Shown here: positions 27,731 through 37,500 of the stretch, piece by piece | How positions within the stretch are numbered: position 1 is the stretch's first letter | How the letters are laid out: every line of letters begins with the position of its first letter | Assembly (NCBI GenBank): GCA_021736135.1 | Contig: JAIPGO010000004.1 | Coordinates: forward strand, 22,500 to 86,499 | DNA length: 64,000 nt | Origin: Candidatus Cloacimonadota bacterium | GTDB lineage: Bacteria > Cloacimonadota > Cloacimonadia > Cloacimonadales > TCS61 | Direction: 5' to 3' | Position numbers and translations under genes: made by a program | Notes under the pieces: generated by a model | The model's database searches: none | Seen by the model: only the letters and a program-made list of their open reading frames with translations | Told to the model about the DNA's origin: nothing

Positions 27731-28945
27731 TTATACCTCTGAACCGGAAGAAAACAGTTTAGATATACGGTTAAAACGGTAACCCGCCTTCTTGGCTCTT
27801 CTAATGAATTCATTCACAAAATCATACTTTTCTTTGCTGTGGCAATGCCCGATAACGATGATCTGGTCTTTCCTGGCTGCAATTTCATCCAGATTTACCA
27901 GTTTTTTCTCTAATGTTGACGGTTTAAGGTCATAATCATCCAGAAATAAATCCCGACGCGAACTCATCACCATTTCCCGGGCAGCTACTTTGGCGACAAT
28001 AGAATTAGCAGTAGTAAAACTATCAATAAAGAATAAACCGTTTTCCTTGAGAACCTGTAAAACCGGAGTCATAACTTTTTCCATCGATGTTGCCAGAGAA
28101 CCCATGTGGTTATTTGCACCTACTGCCAGGGGTATTTTTTCGATGTATTCACGGGTGTATTCCTTGATACGGGCAGGAGAATACTCCACCAGAATGGCTT
28201 TCTCACCGGGATCATTATTCTTGATATCTATTGGTTCCATAGGGATATGGATCAGTATATCATGATGTGTGGAATCTGCTTTAAGCATTACTTCCTGATA
28301 ATAGTGCTCATTGGGAATAATAGCAAAACTCACTTCTGCATCAAGATTGCAGAAATCATCCAGAAGCGGCGTTTTATAACTCCCGAAATCATCTATGATC
28401 AAATATATTTCCTTGCCCTGTCTCTCATAATTGCCATAATAAAGACGCACCAGATATGGTTTGGGATTTTTGGGCGACTTAAATTCCAGAAGCTGGTAAC
28501 TGCCATTGGCAGATTCGCTGGCATTTGCTAGCTGCCCACCCCCTGCCATTACTTTACCGGTAATGATACTGTTTGCCAGCAGAAGATCCATCTCATTGTG
28601 ATTAATTCCGACCTTGATAAGAATATGGTCACTTTTATTTTGCACCGAGTAATTACTTTCCGTGACTCCTATCGAGCTGCAGGTGGCTGCAATTATATCG
28701 TTGAGGTCTGTTTCATCACTGTCCGGGGGTTTCACAATCACTTTCCGGATTCCTGCAAGATCAGGATAACGCATAATAACAACCAAAACAAGCGACAATA
28801 AAACAATAAACAATAATACTCGCAGAGTTTTCACAAATGAATTCCTCCGCCGCGGTTGCCCACCAGTATTATATTTTGGTGACGAAGTTTTCTTCTTCCG
28901 ATGCTGTAATATCCTTTTTTTGGGCGTATTCCTTTTTTCAGCCAA
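27731..28945 (-). CDS. YibQ-type divergent polysaccharide deacetylase
   Basis: A 404-residue protein beginning at a TTG (28945), with GAGG 8 bases upstream and no ATG nearby. The first 40 residues are very basic, followed by one membrane segment (about 42-62), so it is anchored with the rest outside. The catalytic half carries 'IYLIIDDFG', 'ILIHIPMEP', 'GANNHMGSLAT' and 'IVIGHCH', as in YibQ/DUF610 proteins, which belong to the glycoside hydrolase/deacetylase superfamily. The substrate is presumed to be a cell-wall glycan. First gene of an operon with uppP, holA and era. Confidence 0.88.
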   Translation of the reverse strand: MAEKRNTPKKRILQHRKKKTSSPKYNTGGQPRRRNSFVKTLRVLLFIVLLSLVLVVIMRYPDLAGIRKVIVKPPDSDETDLNDIIAATCSSIGVTESNYSVQNKSDHILIKVGINHNEMDLLLANSIITGKVMAGGGQLANASESANGSYQLLEFKSPKNPKPYLVRLYYGNYERQGKEIYLIIDDFGSYKTPLLDDFCNLDAEVSFAIIPNEHYYQEVMLKADSTHHDILIHIPMEPIDIKNNDPGEKAILVEYSPARIKEYTREYIEKIPLAVGANNHMGSLATSMEKVMTPVLQVLKENGLFFIDSFTTANSIVAKVAAREMVMSSRRDLFLDDYDLKPSTLEKKLVNLDEIAARKDQIIVIGHCHSKEKYDFVNEFIRRAKKAGYRFNRISKLFSSGSEV

Positions 28946-29009
28946 TCCCTTAGCCTCACTTCTTTAAATTTTGAAAATATTATCTGAAATAACCTCTAAA
29001 TGTCAATGT

Positions 29010-29022
29010 TTTTAAAAAAGCC
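29010..29022 (+). repeat. Left target-duplication candidate of copy C
   Basis: TTTTAAAAAAGCC, repeated exactly at 29693-29705 on the far side of the composite element. Confidence 0.6.
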
Positions 29023-29692
29023 CTCGCATCCCCCAGAAATTTACAAAAAATCTCACCTGTTGTGAAGTTTCATTTCCCTGAAAAGGATGTATTTTTATAG
29101 CGTAAGGTTGGCTCGGTACTCCGAGACTACCTTATGAATGATGCGTATCCCCCATCCCATCGGCGCGCAGCGCCGATGGGATGGGGGGTTGGAGTTTGGA
29201 CATATTAGATGTTTTAATGGGCATAAGATGGAAAATTACGACACTAATTTATTGCAATATATAGTGATAGCTCTCTCATTAGCCACCATCTTCAGATGGT
29301 GGCTTATATGATTTTCATCGACAGAAAGTGACTTCAGTCAGTTCTCAGAATCCACAATTATATACAGTTTAAATAACTAGTAATATATTGAATCTATTAT
29401 AGAAGTCACTGAAGTGACTAAATAACGTATGTAATATTAATCCCCCGACTAAAGTCGTGGGCTAATGAGAGAATACTTAAAATGTCCAAACTCCAGACCC
29501 CCACCCCATCGGCGCGCAGCACCGATGGGGTGGAGGGGTGTCTTATTTTTTACATAAGGTAGCGCCTGCAGTGCAACCTTACGCTATACAAATTTATCCC
29601 GTACCGGGAATGATAAGAGATAAATCTTAAATATTACTTTATAAAATAAGAAGTTACCTCATATCAGGAATAATATTACGGGGGGATGCCAG
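29023..29692. mobile_element. Palindromic element, family 1, copy C, carrying internal cargo
   Basis: A 670-bp composite. Outer ends CTCGCATCCCCC and GGGGGGATGCCAG are those of copies B and D. It contains two full GC-rich centres (around 29148-29185 and 29500-29540) that bracket about 305 bp with its own inverted ends TGGAGTTTGGACAT ... ATGTCCAAACTCCA (29192-29493). That cargo holds hairpins AGCCACCATCT-AGATGGTGGCT near 29281 and CCCGACT-AGTCGTGGG near 29443 that recall REP-type palindromes mobilised by Y1 transposases. No transposase is encoded. Confidence 0.75.
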
Positions 29693-29705
29693 TTTTAAAA
29701 AAGCC
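29693..29705 (+). repeat. Right target-duplication candidate of copy C
   Basis: TTTTAAAAAAGCC, identical to 29010-29022. Confidence 0.6.
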
Positions 29706-29936
29706 TGGATCAGAGGTTAATTTGATAATACCATTTTTTAAATGACCACCCGTACAACTCCGCATAATTAATTCTACAATCATTTGTGAAAGAATGATAC
29801 TACTTTTTCATAAGGTGGAAATAAGATGTATTAATTCCGAAGGGATATTCTCAAAGTAGGATAGACTAATATATTTGATTCTCCAGTCCTCAAACAAAAA
29901 TGCACAAAACACTAATATTCAATGGATTACACAATT

Positions 29937-30022
29937 TCATGGCATTTTCATGGCTAAAACAAGGCACAATCTAACAGAATATCGTTAGATTGATCTTTGT
30001 TGTCCCATGGAAAAAGCCATGA
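29937..30022. repeat. Long imperfect hairpin
   Basis: Two 39-base arms, TCATGGCATTTTCATGGC... and its near complement, meet at CAATCTAAC-AGAATATC-GTTAGATTG. It is about 86 bp, lacks coding capacity, and looks like a mobile hairpin. 29706-29936 has no gene. Confidence 0.6.
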
Positions 30023-30362
30023 GATAGCTATTAAAATAATTTTACGGCAATTAACAGCAGCCTGTTTCACCATATAACCGCACACCGTTGCCGACCCGTA
30101 ATGAATAGATCAGGAAACTTAACTATGGCTCGCCGAATATTTTGCCAGAGCAGAATGCAGGTCAAACTTTCCTGGCGTCTTAAGTTGAATATTGCTCTTT
30201 AAAATCGATGAAAAATAATCGTTTTAAAATGTTTCACTTATAATCCAGCCCTGTAATGAATATTTTTAAGCAAATTTTCTCAATGTACTCTTAATGTAAT
30301 CACTTAACAATAATATTCTTACATTTTTTGGCAGAATATTCAGCTAAAACCTTACGAATGGT

Positions 30363-30433
30363 CATTAGACCTCCGTAATGGTTGACTAAAAATATCCCGC
30401 TCTATAATGAGACGACCATTGTGGAGGTCTCAC
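30363..30433. repeat. Inverted repeat AGACCTCC...GGAGGTCT
   Basis: AGACCTCCGTAATGGTTG at 30368 pairs imperfectly with CGACCATTGTGGAGGTCT at 30413-30430. It is adjacent to the gene remnant at 30453-30707 and may be its end or a separate element. 30023-30362 shows no gene I can support. Confidence 0.4.
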
Positions 30434-30452
30434 TCGCAAAACAGAGGCTTTC

Positions 30453-30707
30453 TTAATACTTTTCTTTTTCCGTGCAGTTCGTGACGTCCGTGGTTGATAA
30501 TCTTCTTTTCTTTGGTTTCGGTTTAACCGAGTTAGACTTTACGGAGATATTCGGATAGTCACTTTTTTTTTAAGAAGCACCTCCACTCATCAAGGTCATA
30601 TGTAGTTCGCCAATGCAGTAGGTAAAGAATTGCTGGTATCGGTCAGGCAGCAGCTTGCACATCAGCGCTTCACTCCAGAACACAGACACAGTACGTCCTT
30701 TCGTGAT
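30453..30707 (-). pseudogene. Gene remnant, possibly transposase-derived
   Basis: One minus-strand frame of 85 codons reads 'VFWSEALMCKLLPDRYQQFF', '...CIGELHMTLMSGGAS', an in-frame TAA, then 'KSDYPNISVKSNSVKPKPKK' and 'RRLSTTDVTNCTEKEKY' before a stop at 30453. Coherent composition on both sides of the stop suggests a decayed gene. 'LLPDRYQQFFT..IGELH' faintly recalls part of IS91-type transposases, but this is weak. A palindromic element at 30721-30890 starts just upstream. Confidence 0.35.
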
Positions 30708-30720
30708 TTATTTAATTAAA

Positions 30721-30890
30721 TCCTGTTTGTATAGTAGGAGTTTACAAATAGGGGCAAGTTTCGACCACAGAGAAAGTTAGAAAATGAGAATAATATCAAA
30801 AATATTCACTGATCATTTTCTAACTTCTCTGTAATCATCCCGATACATCGAGATTACCACTCTTTCACAATCCTATTGAACAAAAATGGG
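30721..30890. mobile_element. Palindromic element, family 3, with TTAAA target duplication
   Basis: A 170-bp element flanked by TTAAA at 30716-30720 and 30891-30895. The middle is a hairpin, AGAGAAAGTTAGAAAATGA ... TCATTTTCTAACTTCTCT. The end CAAAAATGGG matches (inverted) the CCCATTTTG end of the copy at 63249. No protein. A truncated third copy is at about 42320-42407. Confidence 0.75.
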
Positions 30891-30892
30891 TT

Positions 30893-30916
30893 AAAAAAGG
30901 CGTGCTGCTGCACGCC
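30893..30916 (-). terminator. Rho-independent terminator on minus strand
   Basis: GGCGTGC-AGCA-GCACGCC followed by six T's on the minus strand. No coding gene lies upstream on that strand up to 31160, so it may end a small RNA; 30980-30993 holds another hairpin (CGGGG-TTTT-CCCCG). Confidence 0.6.
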
Positions 30917-31111
30917 ACTTAAAGTTGAAGATAATCAATATTACATTTTACGATATTAACTAACAATTCGTTCACACATCGGGGTTTTCCCCGTCGTTAT
31001 ATTTAAACCCGCAGGGGCTTATCTTTTCTGTTTCGATAACCAATATAGAAGTTAACCGGTAATTTTAATCTGACAAGTAATTTTTTCTTTGCTGTTAATT
31101 TGTCGAATTTC

Positions 31112-31139
31112 TTGTTTTTTGTGTTTAACATATTATAAT
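31112..31139 (+). promoter_or_regulatory. Promoter of 31163 gene
   Basis: TTGTTT (31112-31117), 16-base spacer, TATAAT (31134-31139), 23 bases before the start codon. Confidence 0.5.
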
Positions 31140-31162
31140 ATCTAAAAAAGCCTGGAGCATAG

Positions 31163-31651
31163 ATGTCACATGAGATCAATAAAAAATGTCTGATCCGCCT
31201 GAAATTAAACGGTGAATCACATATATCAATTTATCCAAAGCAAAAAATAGTATTCATTGATAACCTGCCAACAAGGTCTGAACGCAGATCCTTCTTCTGT
31301 GATTTCAAGGGCAATATCATCTGTCCCTTCCAAATGAATAATGTCTTAAAAAATAGTGATTCCCTGCCCTCTTATTCCACCTTTTTTGGCACTACTATTG
31401 CCCTGCTCTTCTTTACCTGTGATATAATGAATCTGGATACTATTGAACCAGGTACTTATTTCAACCTGAAAGAATCAGGGAAACCCTGTTATCTGAAAGT
31501 AATCTTTTCCCAAGGCTCCTTCTGCCTGGGAGCAATCGGGAAAAAACCGGATCGGGAACTTTCCGAATGCCTTAAATTATTACCCGCTGATTTAAGCAAC
31601 TGGAACAGAATGATTCTAAAAGATGATTCTTTCAGGGTTGTGTCTGAGTAA
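31163..31651 (+). CDS. Conserved-looking cytosolic protein of unknown function
   Basis: A 162-residue protein without signal peptide. CTGGAG lies 5 bases before the ATG. No motif I recognise; it has a hydrophobic patch near residues 73-86 ('TTIALLFFTCDIM'). It is a lone gene with its own promoter and terminator. Confidence 0.7.
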   Translation: MSHEINKKCLIRLKLNGESHISIYPKQKIVFIDNLPTRSERRSFFCDFKGNIICPFQMNNVLKNSDSLPSYSTFFGTTIALLFFTCDIMNLDTIEPGTYFNLKESGKPCYLKVIFSQGSFCLGAIGKKPDRELSECLKLLPADLSNWNRMILKDDSFRVVSE

Positions 31652-31707
31652 AATAAAGAAAATAATCCTAATTCAGTAGAAAACCGGTAACCTGATAATT
31701 AAAACAT

Positions 31708-31743
31708 AAAAAAGGGGAGAAATTAATACCCCCCTTTCATTTT
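31708..31743. terminator. Terminator shared by convergent genes
   Basis: AAAGGGG and CCCCCCTTT flank an 11-base loop, with A's before and T-rich sequence after. It lies between the plus-strand 31163 gene and the minus-strand TfoX-C gene. Confidence 0.7.
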
Positions 31744-31771
31744 GAATTCAATAGCCAAAAAGAATTCTTGT

Positions 31772-32032
31772 TTACTTGGGGTCACGCCAGTTGAAATAAT
31801 ATTTCTTTAACTCTTCTCTGCGCTTAGGATCAAGATCATGCCAGCGTACACCCTGAATTGCACCTTCCAGCGAATATAATAGACTGATGCATACTTCATC
31901 GTCTGCTGCTACCATCTTCATAAAAGCATCCTTACTGCCTAGTTTAAATAATTCCTCAGCAGTAAAAACACCCGCTTCTCCCAGGCGCTCTGCCATTATC
32001 TTTCCAATATTAGGCAAATGAGTAAGTTTCAT
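31772..32032 (-). CDS. TfoX C-terminal domain protein
   Basis: An 86-residue protein matching the TfoX C-terminal domain: 'LPNIGKIMAERLGEAGV' (helix-hairpin-helix-like) and 'LYSLEGAIQGVRWHDLD'. AGGAGG lies 6 bases before the ATG. In competent bacteria full-length TfoX/Sxy promotes competence genes; stand-alone C-terminal domains are of unknown role. Confidence 0.88.
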   Translation of the reverse strand: MKLTHLPNIGKIMAERLGEAGVFTAEELFKLGSKDAFMKMVAADDEVCISLLYSLEGAIQGVRWHDLDPKRREELKKYYFNWRDPK

Positions 32033-32098
32033 TTTAGCCTCCTTATTAACTTCTCCATAAATAATAACTTTTTTTCCCTGAAAAGGAAACTATTTTTT

Positions 32099-32506
32099 TT
32101 AGAAATCAATTTTTTTTTCTTCTTCGCTCAGTTTTGCGGATAACTCCTTAATCGCTATAACGGTCTGCTCGCTAATATAATGCTCGATATTGCAGGCATC
32201 ATTTTCAGCAATATTTTCTGGTAATCCCAGGATGTTCAAAAAAAAATCTTTCAGCAGCCGGTGTTTATTATAAACTTCCTGGGCTCGGATTCTGCCACTT
32301 TCTGTGATCGTGATGGCTCCATATCTCTCATGCTCCACGAATCCGCCTTCGGCCAGTTTTTTTACTGCAGATACAATCGATGACTTACGAACATTCATAC
32401 GAGTTGCAAGATCTGTAATTCTGACACTTCTTATCTCTTCTGAAAACAGGTAGATCATTTCCAGATAATCTTCTATGCTGTGAGTCATTTTATTCTTTTT
32501 CATATT
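32099..32506 (-). CDS. DtxR/MntR-type metal-dependent regulator
   Basis: About 135 residues from the ATG at 32506, with GAGGAT 5 bases upstream. The N-terminal winged helix ('SIEDYLEMIYLF', 'VRITDLATRMNVRKSSIVSA', 'GFVEHERYGAITITESG') and C-terminal dimer/metal domain ('NDACNIEHYISEQ') fit the DtxR family. It lacks the SH3-like third domain, as in MntR. Such proteins repress metal uptake genes when Fe(II) or Mn(II) is bound; no metal transporter is adjacent. Confidence 0.9.
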   Translation of the reverse strand, partial: NMKKNKMTHSIEDYLEMIYLFSEEIRSVRITDLATRMNVRKSSIVSAVKKLAEGGFVEHERYGAITITESGRIRAQEVYNKHRLLKDFFLNILGLPENIAENDACNIEHYISEQTVIAIKELSAKLSEEEKKIDF

Positions 32507-32529
32507 CATCCTCATCAAATATTAGAGAT

Positions 32530-32557
32530 AAGATATTTTGTTTGTTACCTTTGTCAA
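32530..32557 (-). promoter_or_regulatory. Promoter of the DtxR gene
   Basis: On the minus strand TTGACA (32557-32552), a 16-base spacer and TATCTT (32535-32530), 24 bases before the start. It adjoins palindromic copy D. Confidence 0.5.
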
Positions 32558-32575
32558 TGTTTTATCATTTTTGTT

Positions 32576-32790
32576 CTCGCATCCCCCCGAAATTTAATAA
32601 AAATATCAATTCCGGTTGAGTTTCTTTTCCCTGAAAGGGATAAATTTTTACATAAGGTATCACCTGCGGTGCAACCTTACGCTATACAAATATATCACGT
32701 ACCGGGAATTATAAGAGATAAATCCTAAATATTATTTTATTAAATAAGAAGTTACACCATATCCTGAATAATAAAACGGGGGGATGCCAG
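32576..32790. repeat. Palindromic element, family 1, copy D (internally deleted)
   Basis: Ends CTCGCATCCCCCC at 32576 and GGGGGGATGCCAG at 32790. The left inner arm and GC-rich centre are missing, the junction being near 32650 where the left arm meets the right-arm part TACATAAGGTATCACC. Flanks TTTATCATTTTTGTT (32561-32575) and TTTATCTTTTTGTT (32791-32804) look like a target duplication with one base lost. It lies between the divergent DtxR and asparaginase genes. Confidence 0.75.
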
Positions 32791-32891
32791 TTTATCTTTT
32801 TGTTCGATACTTGCCCAAATTTACATCCGAATTCTGGGTATGCATGCTTGACAAGGATTCAGTCTGCTCAAAATTTGCCCGCGAGGTAAAT

Positions 32892-33869
32892 ATGATAAAA
32901 AAGAAATTACTGGTCATTACTACTGGCGGCACGATCGCTATGAAGTATGATGATGAATTCGGAGTCATTCAAAATGACGAATTGACTGCGTATCTGGGAA
33001 ATTTCCCCCAGATACGAGATATTGCCCAGATCGAAGTATATGAATTTACAAATATCCCCTCTCCCTATATTACTCCGGAAACAATGTTTAAACTGGCAAG
33101 ACTGGTGGAAGATAAAATACTTGAGTATGATGGAATAATCATTACCCATGGTACAGATACTCTGGAAGAAACTGCTTATTTCCTGGAACTGGTTGTAACC
33201 ACCCATAAACCGGTTGTTTTTACTGCCGCCATGAGGTCAGAAAGTGAACTTGGTCTGGATGGTCCCCGCAATATCGTCGGCGCAGTGCGGGTTGCCTGTT
33301 CCAATGATCCGCGAAACGGAGGCGTGATGGTGGTGATGAATGACGAAATAAACAGCGCCCGGGAAGTTGTTAAAACTGATACGGGAAAAACAAATTCCTT
33401 CGTCAGTCTCGCCTATGGTCCCTTAGGAATAATTGAACCGGATAAAGTGATCTTCTACCGCGATTCTATTATTCAGGAGAAAATCCCTACTGATAAAATA
33501 GAAACAAATATTGATCTGATCAAATGCGTCAGCGGAATGGATGACCGCTATCTGCAATGTTCCCTGTATCATGGAGCTAAGGCTATCGTACTGGAAGCAT
33601 TTGGCAGAGGAAATGTTCCCCCTAATCTGCTGCCCGCTATCACAACCGCTATTGAAAGGGATGTCATTGTAGTGATTGTTTCACGCACCTATACCGGACG
33701 AGTGTTACCCGAATATGGATATGAAGGTGGGGGAAAAAGCCTGAAAAAAATGGGCGCTATCCTGGGCGGAGACCTGCGTGGACAGAAAATGCGCATCAAA
33801 CTGATGGTGCTCTTTGGCAGATACAAAGATAGCTCATTAGTTCGCAAATACCTCCTGAACGGTAATTAA
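32892..33869 (+). CDS. Type I L-asparaginase
   Basis: About 325 residues from the ATG at 32892 (GAGGT 4 bases upstream); the frame open from 32784 extends into a repeat and is not used. The two catalytic threonine motifs are 'TTGGTIAM' (residues 10-17) and 'THGTDTLEE' (85-93); there is no signal peptide, so it is cytoplasmic and type I-like. It hydrolyses asparagine to aspartate and ammonia, fitting amino-acid fermentation. It converges on 33866-34570 with a 4-base overlap. Confidence 0.93.
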   Translation: MIKKKLLVITTGGTIAMKYDDEFGVIQNDELTAYLGNFPQIRDIAQIEVYEFTNIPSPYITPETMFKLARLVEDKILEYDGIIITHGTDTLEETAYFLELVVTTHKPVVFTAAMRSESELGLDGPRNIVGAVRVACSNDPRNGGVMVVMNDEINSAREVVKTDTGKTNSFVSLAYGPLGIIEPDKVIFYRDSIIQEKIPTDKIETNIDLIKCVSGMDDRYLQCSLYHGAKAIVLEAFGRGNVPPNLLPAITTAIERDVIVVIVSRTYTGRVLPEYGYEGGGKSLKKMGAILGGDLRGQKMRIKLMVLFGRYKDSSLVRKYLLNGN

Positions 33870-34570
33870 AATCCCTCTGGCTTGTAGCGCCAGTATTTCT
33901 TGAAATCCATTTTATTCTTCATCTGCATTGACTGCCCCATCGCTTCCACGGATGTTATGCTCTCAATGCTTTTCACTGTCCAGTCTCCTTTTTTGTAATT
34001 ATAAGTAATTTTATTCGTTATCCCCTTCACCATATCAACCGGAGGCTGCATGGATTGTTCATCATAGACTGGTGCTCCTGTTTCACTGTCCAGCCAGATG
34101 TTTCCCTGCACAGGAATAATCATACCGTCCTCATCCGGTTGCTGGCAGGTATATGAAAACTCCACACAGTTCATTTTTCTGATCTTTTTTTCAATTCCGG
34201 TTCTTGTCACCTGCAGATTCCAGTTTCCGTCATTTAGAAAAATGGAAGCACTGTCCGGAGTCATATCCTGCTTCAGCATCTCCTGAACCATCTGGTCACT
34301 TTCCGGAACCAGACTATCCATTCTTTTCCCCCCATCGTAATAACCTGTAATCTCTCCATCTTCGAGTTCGTAACTGAACATCAGATCAGTAGGCATCATT
34401 TCTTCACCGTCCTCATCCAATGCCGCTACTCTTATTTCAATAACTCCGGCCACCCAGTTCCAGTTAGCACGCGCTATTTCCTGGGCTTTTTGCCAAAGCT
34501 GGTCATCCTGATTATCTGCTGCGAGGATGGACACCGTGAGTAGAATAATCAACATTAATATTCTTTTCAT
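33866..34570 (-). CDS. Exported protein, possibly outer-membrane lipoprotein-sorting-like
   Basis: A 234-residue protein with a signal peptide ending 'SILAADN'. The rest is beta-rich with 'GNIWLDSETGAPVYDE' and 'ITNKITYNYKKGDWTV', a pattern seen in LolA/LppX-like or DUF-type half-barrels; this is weak. AAGGAGAG precedes the ATG. It lies 9 bases downstream of the ABC permease gene and is likely the third gene of that operon. Confidence 0.7.
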   Translation of the reverse strand: MKRILMLIILLTVSILAADNQDDQLWQKAQEIARANWNWVAGVIEIRVAALDEDGEEMMPTDLMFSYELEDGEITGYYDGGKRMDSLVPESDQMVQEMLKQDMTPDSASIFLNDGNWNLQVTRTGIEKKIRKMNCVEFSYTCQQPDEDGMIIPVQGNIWLDSETGAPVYDEQSMQPPVDMVKGITNKITYNYKKGDWTVKSIESITSVEAMGQSMQMKNKMDFKKYWRYKPEGF

Positions 34571-34579
34571 TTTCTCTCC

Positions 34580-37500
34580 TTAATTACTTATTTCAGCGCC
34601 AATGGTTATACCACCGCCTTCTGTCTCTGATCCAATCGCTTCACTCTTGTCATTCACTTTTATTACATTATCCCAGAGATTTTTGTCAATCAACTTATAT
34701 AAGCCGTCAATTCCGGCTCTGGTGGGACGCGTTCTTGTAAATATGGTAATTTCATGCTTCCCGCCGGTTAAGCGATGTTTATGCCTGTAGATTGGTTTCT
34801 CTTTCTGTTCCCCGTTCACATAGGCATTACCAAAAATTACTATTTCCACATAATCATTCATCTCTGCTTCTGTTTCTTCTCCCAGTCCATCAGCGTAAAA
34901 TTTGGCAGTTTCCACTTCCAGTTTTACTTCGTATTTCCTGGTATCAAGCTGATTGCTTTCCGCTTTGATAATTTTATTGTTATAAAGAGTTATCCTGCGG
35001 AACCAGTCATCAAGAATATAGTTCAGAGAATCCGGCACAATGGGTGTCATATATTCCATAAACTCCATAGAATTTGTGTAGGGTGGCTGCTGCCAGGCTG
35101 TTGCTTTAATATAATCAGCCAGCGCTTTATTGACCGCCTTTTCCCCACAGTAATCCTGCAAAGCATACATCACGATTGCACCTTTGTTATAATGAATATA
35201 CTGCTGGTTTTCCACCAGGTACAAAGGCTGTTCCTTTATTGATTCTCCCCCACGCCCCATCAGATATGAGCTTAACTCGTGCTTGAGAAAATTACCGATC
35301 ATCATTTTACCATATTTCTTTTCCATAACCATCAGACTGCTGTATTGAGCCAGTGCTTCGCTCATCAGCACGCAGCCCTGCACATTTGCTCCAATCACCT
35401 GATGTGCCCACCACTGATGCGCCAGTTCATGAGCTGTAACCCAGAATGGATAATCAATATTTTCCGCACCATCCTTCACATCTGCCACAAATCCCACGCT
35501 TTCTGAATATGGTATTGTATTGGCAAAACTCTGGGCATAGGCAGAATAACGCGGAAATTCAAGTATTCTCACCTGTCTGTCCGGATATTCTCCCAAGTTG
35601 GCAGTATAATAATCCAGCCCCTTCTGCAGAGCTACCAGCATTCGCTCTATATTATAGGGATGAAGGCTGTCATAATATACTGTGAGTTCCACCTCTTCCC
35701 CATGCTTTCCTGTCCATATCTCGTGTTTCTCTTCATACTTTGCTGAAACATAGCAAAAGAAATTCAGCACGGGATGGTCCATAATATAATGAAAATATCT
35801 CCTGCCATCCACTACCCATTCACTTTCCAGGTAACCGGGTGTGATTGCCGTCTGCTCTGCCGCAGTAGATACAACAGCCTCATAATTCACCCAGTCAGCA
35901 TCATCACTGATATAGTTATTCATTCTCGCGTTTTCATCATCCACTAACGCCATGCGGGGCTTTTCCGGGAGGTTATATTTTTTCCGCTTTTCTTCACTCA
36001 GCAGTTCATACCCGTCACTATAACCCAGATGCGGGAAAAACTCCATACTATTGAAGAATGTCCCGTTATGCACTACGGAAGTTATAGAATTATAGCCTTT
36101 CCTGGCAATCGTGCAGTTATATTCAATCTCGATCTTCTCACCCGGCTGCAGCGGTTCTAAAAATTTATAGGTGTAAAATCCGAAATCCGCATCTTTCACA
36201 TTTGCCCGGTAAGCACGGTTAAAATCGAAATACTCATAGTCAATATCAGTATTTAATACTACTATAAGGGAATCAATGGCTGAGTCAGTTTTATTTTCTG
36301 CCTGCATTATTCCATGTATCTCCGCTATACTGGCTTCCGGGAAAATATCCGCCTGCACATAAACATCAGTATAACGCGGTTGAGCTATACCGTCATAATG
36401 CTTATATTTCTTCTCCAGATATGCTCTTTCCTTTTCACTGGTCTTGTTGCGCTTGAAATCATTCAATACGTTTTCATTATAATATATATAGGAACCCATC
36501 CCGATGAATCCCACTGCCAGCAATATTATTAAGAACAGCATCGGCTGGTTAAGCCTCTGCCGGGCTATCAGCCAGCGCTTTTTAAATACTCTATCGTTGC
36601 CCCGCGGATAAAACAGCAATCCTGCCGTCAGCAGCAGCACAGCCAGAAATCCCCAGTAAATCCGGAAAACACCCCATTTCTCCAGCATCGTGCCAAAACC
36701 GTTCATATCCGAATATACCCAGCCTCCGCCTTTGCCGTAATGAAATAGCGGATGCTCAAGCCCCAGCAGTCCGATGTACTGGAATAATATATAAAGTCCA
36801 ATGGCAAGCCCATGACCGGTAAACTTGTTATTTGCCATAATATGTGCCACGAAAACCAGAGTAGCCAGTAATGCCGCATCTGCCAGGCTCAAGCCTATAT
36901 TGGCCGCATATAAACTAAAATTCAATGCCGTAAAACCCTTGCCAGCCTGATAGAGCAACCCCATACTGCTTGCCAGGATCAAAAGAATTAATTGCACCAG
37001 CAGCAGAGCACTGAACTTGGAAAACATCGTTACCCATTCCGGTACCGGCAGGCTTTCCAGGATTCCATCCAGTTTATGCTCCCGTGCTTTCCATAAAGTC
37101 TCACCGGCAAATACCAGTAATATGATCAGTGACATCAATCTGAAATTACCATTGACTACAGCTAATACATTATAGGTCAATGGCAGCACTTCCGTCTCAT
37201 ACATTTTCCCACTCTGGAATACGGATACTACCAGCAGAATTATACCTGCAAAGACTATTGTAATAAATCCGGCGCTCCCGATTATTTCCCGGAATTCCAG
37301 TTTTACAAGACTGATAAACTGCTTCCATTCCTGCGCCCAGCCAAAACGCTGTGTCACCTGAGGCAGCTTCCGGCTCTCAAATACTGGTTCGCTGCTTTTT
37401 TTCACTTTCCCGCTCTTTACCAGTGTTTGGCTGAATTGAAAACGCAGGTAAGTGATTAGCATTAAAATCGCACCCACACTTAACCAGAGCACCCGGTTCC

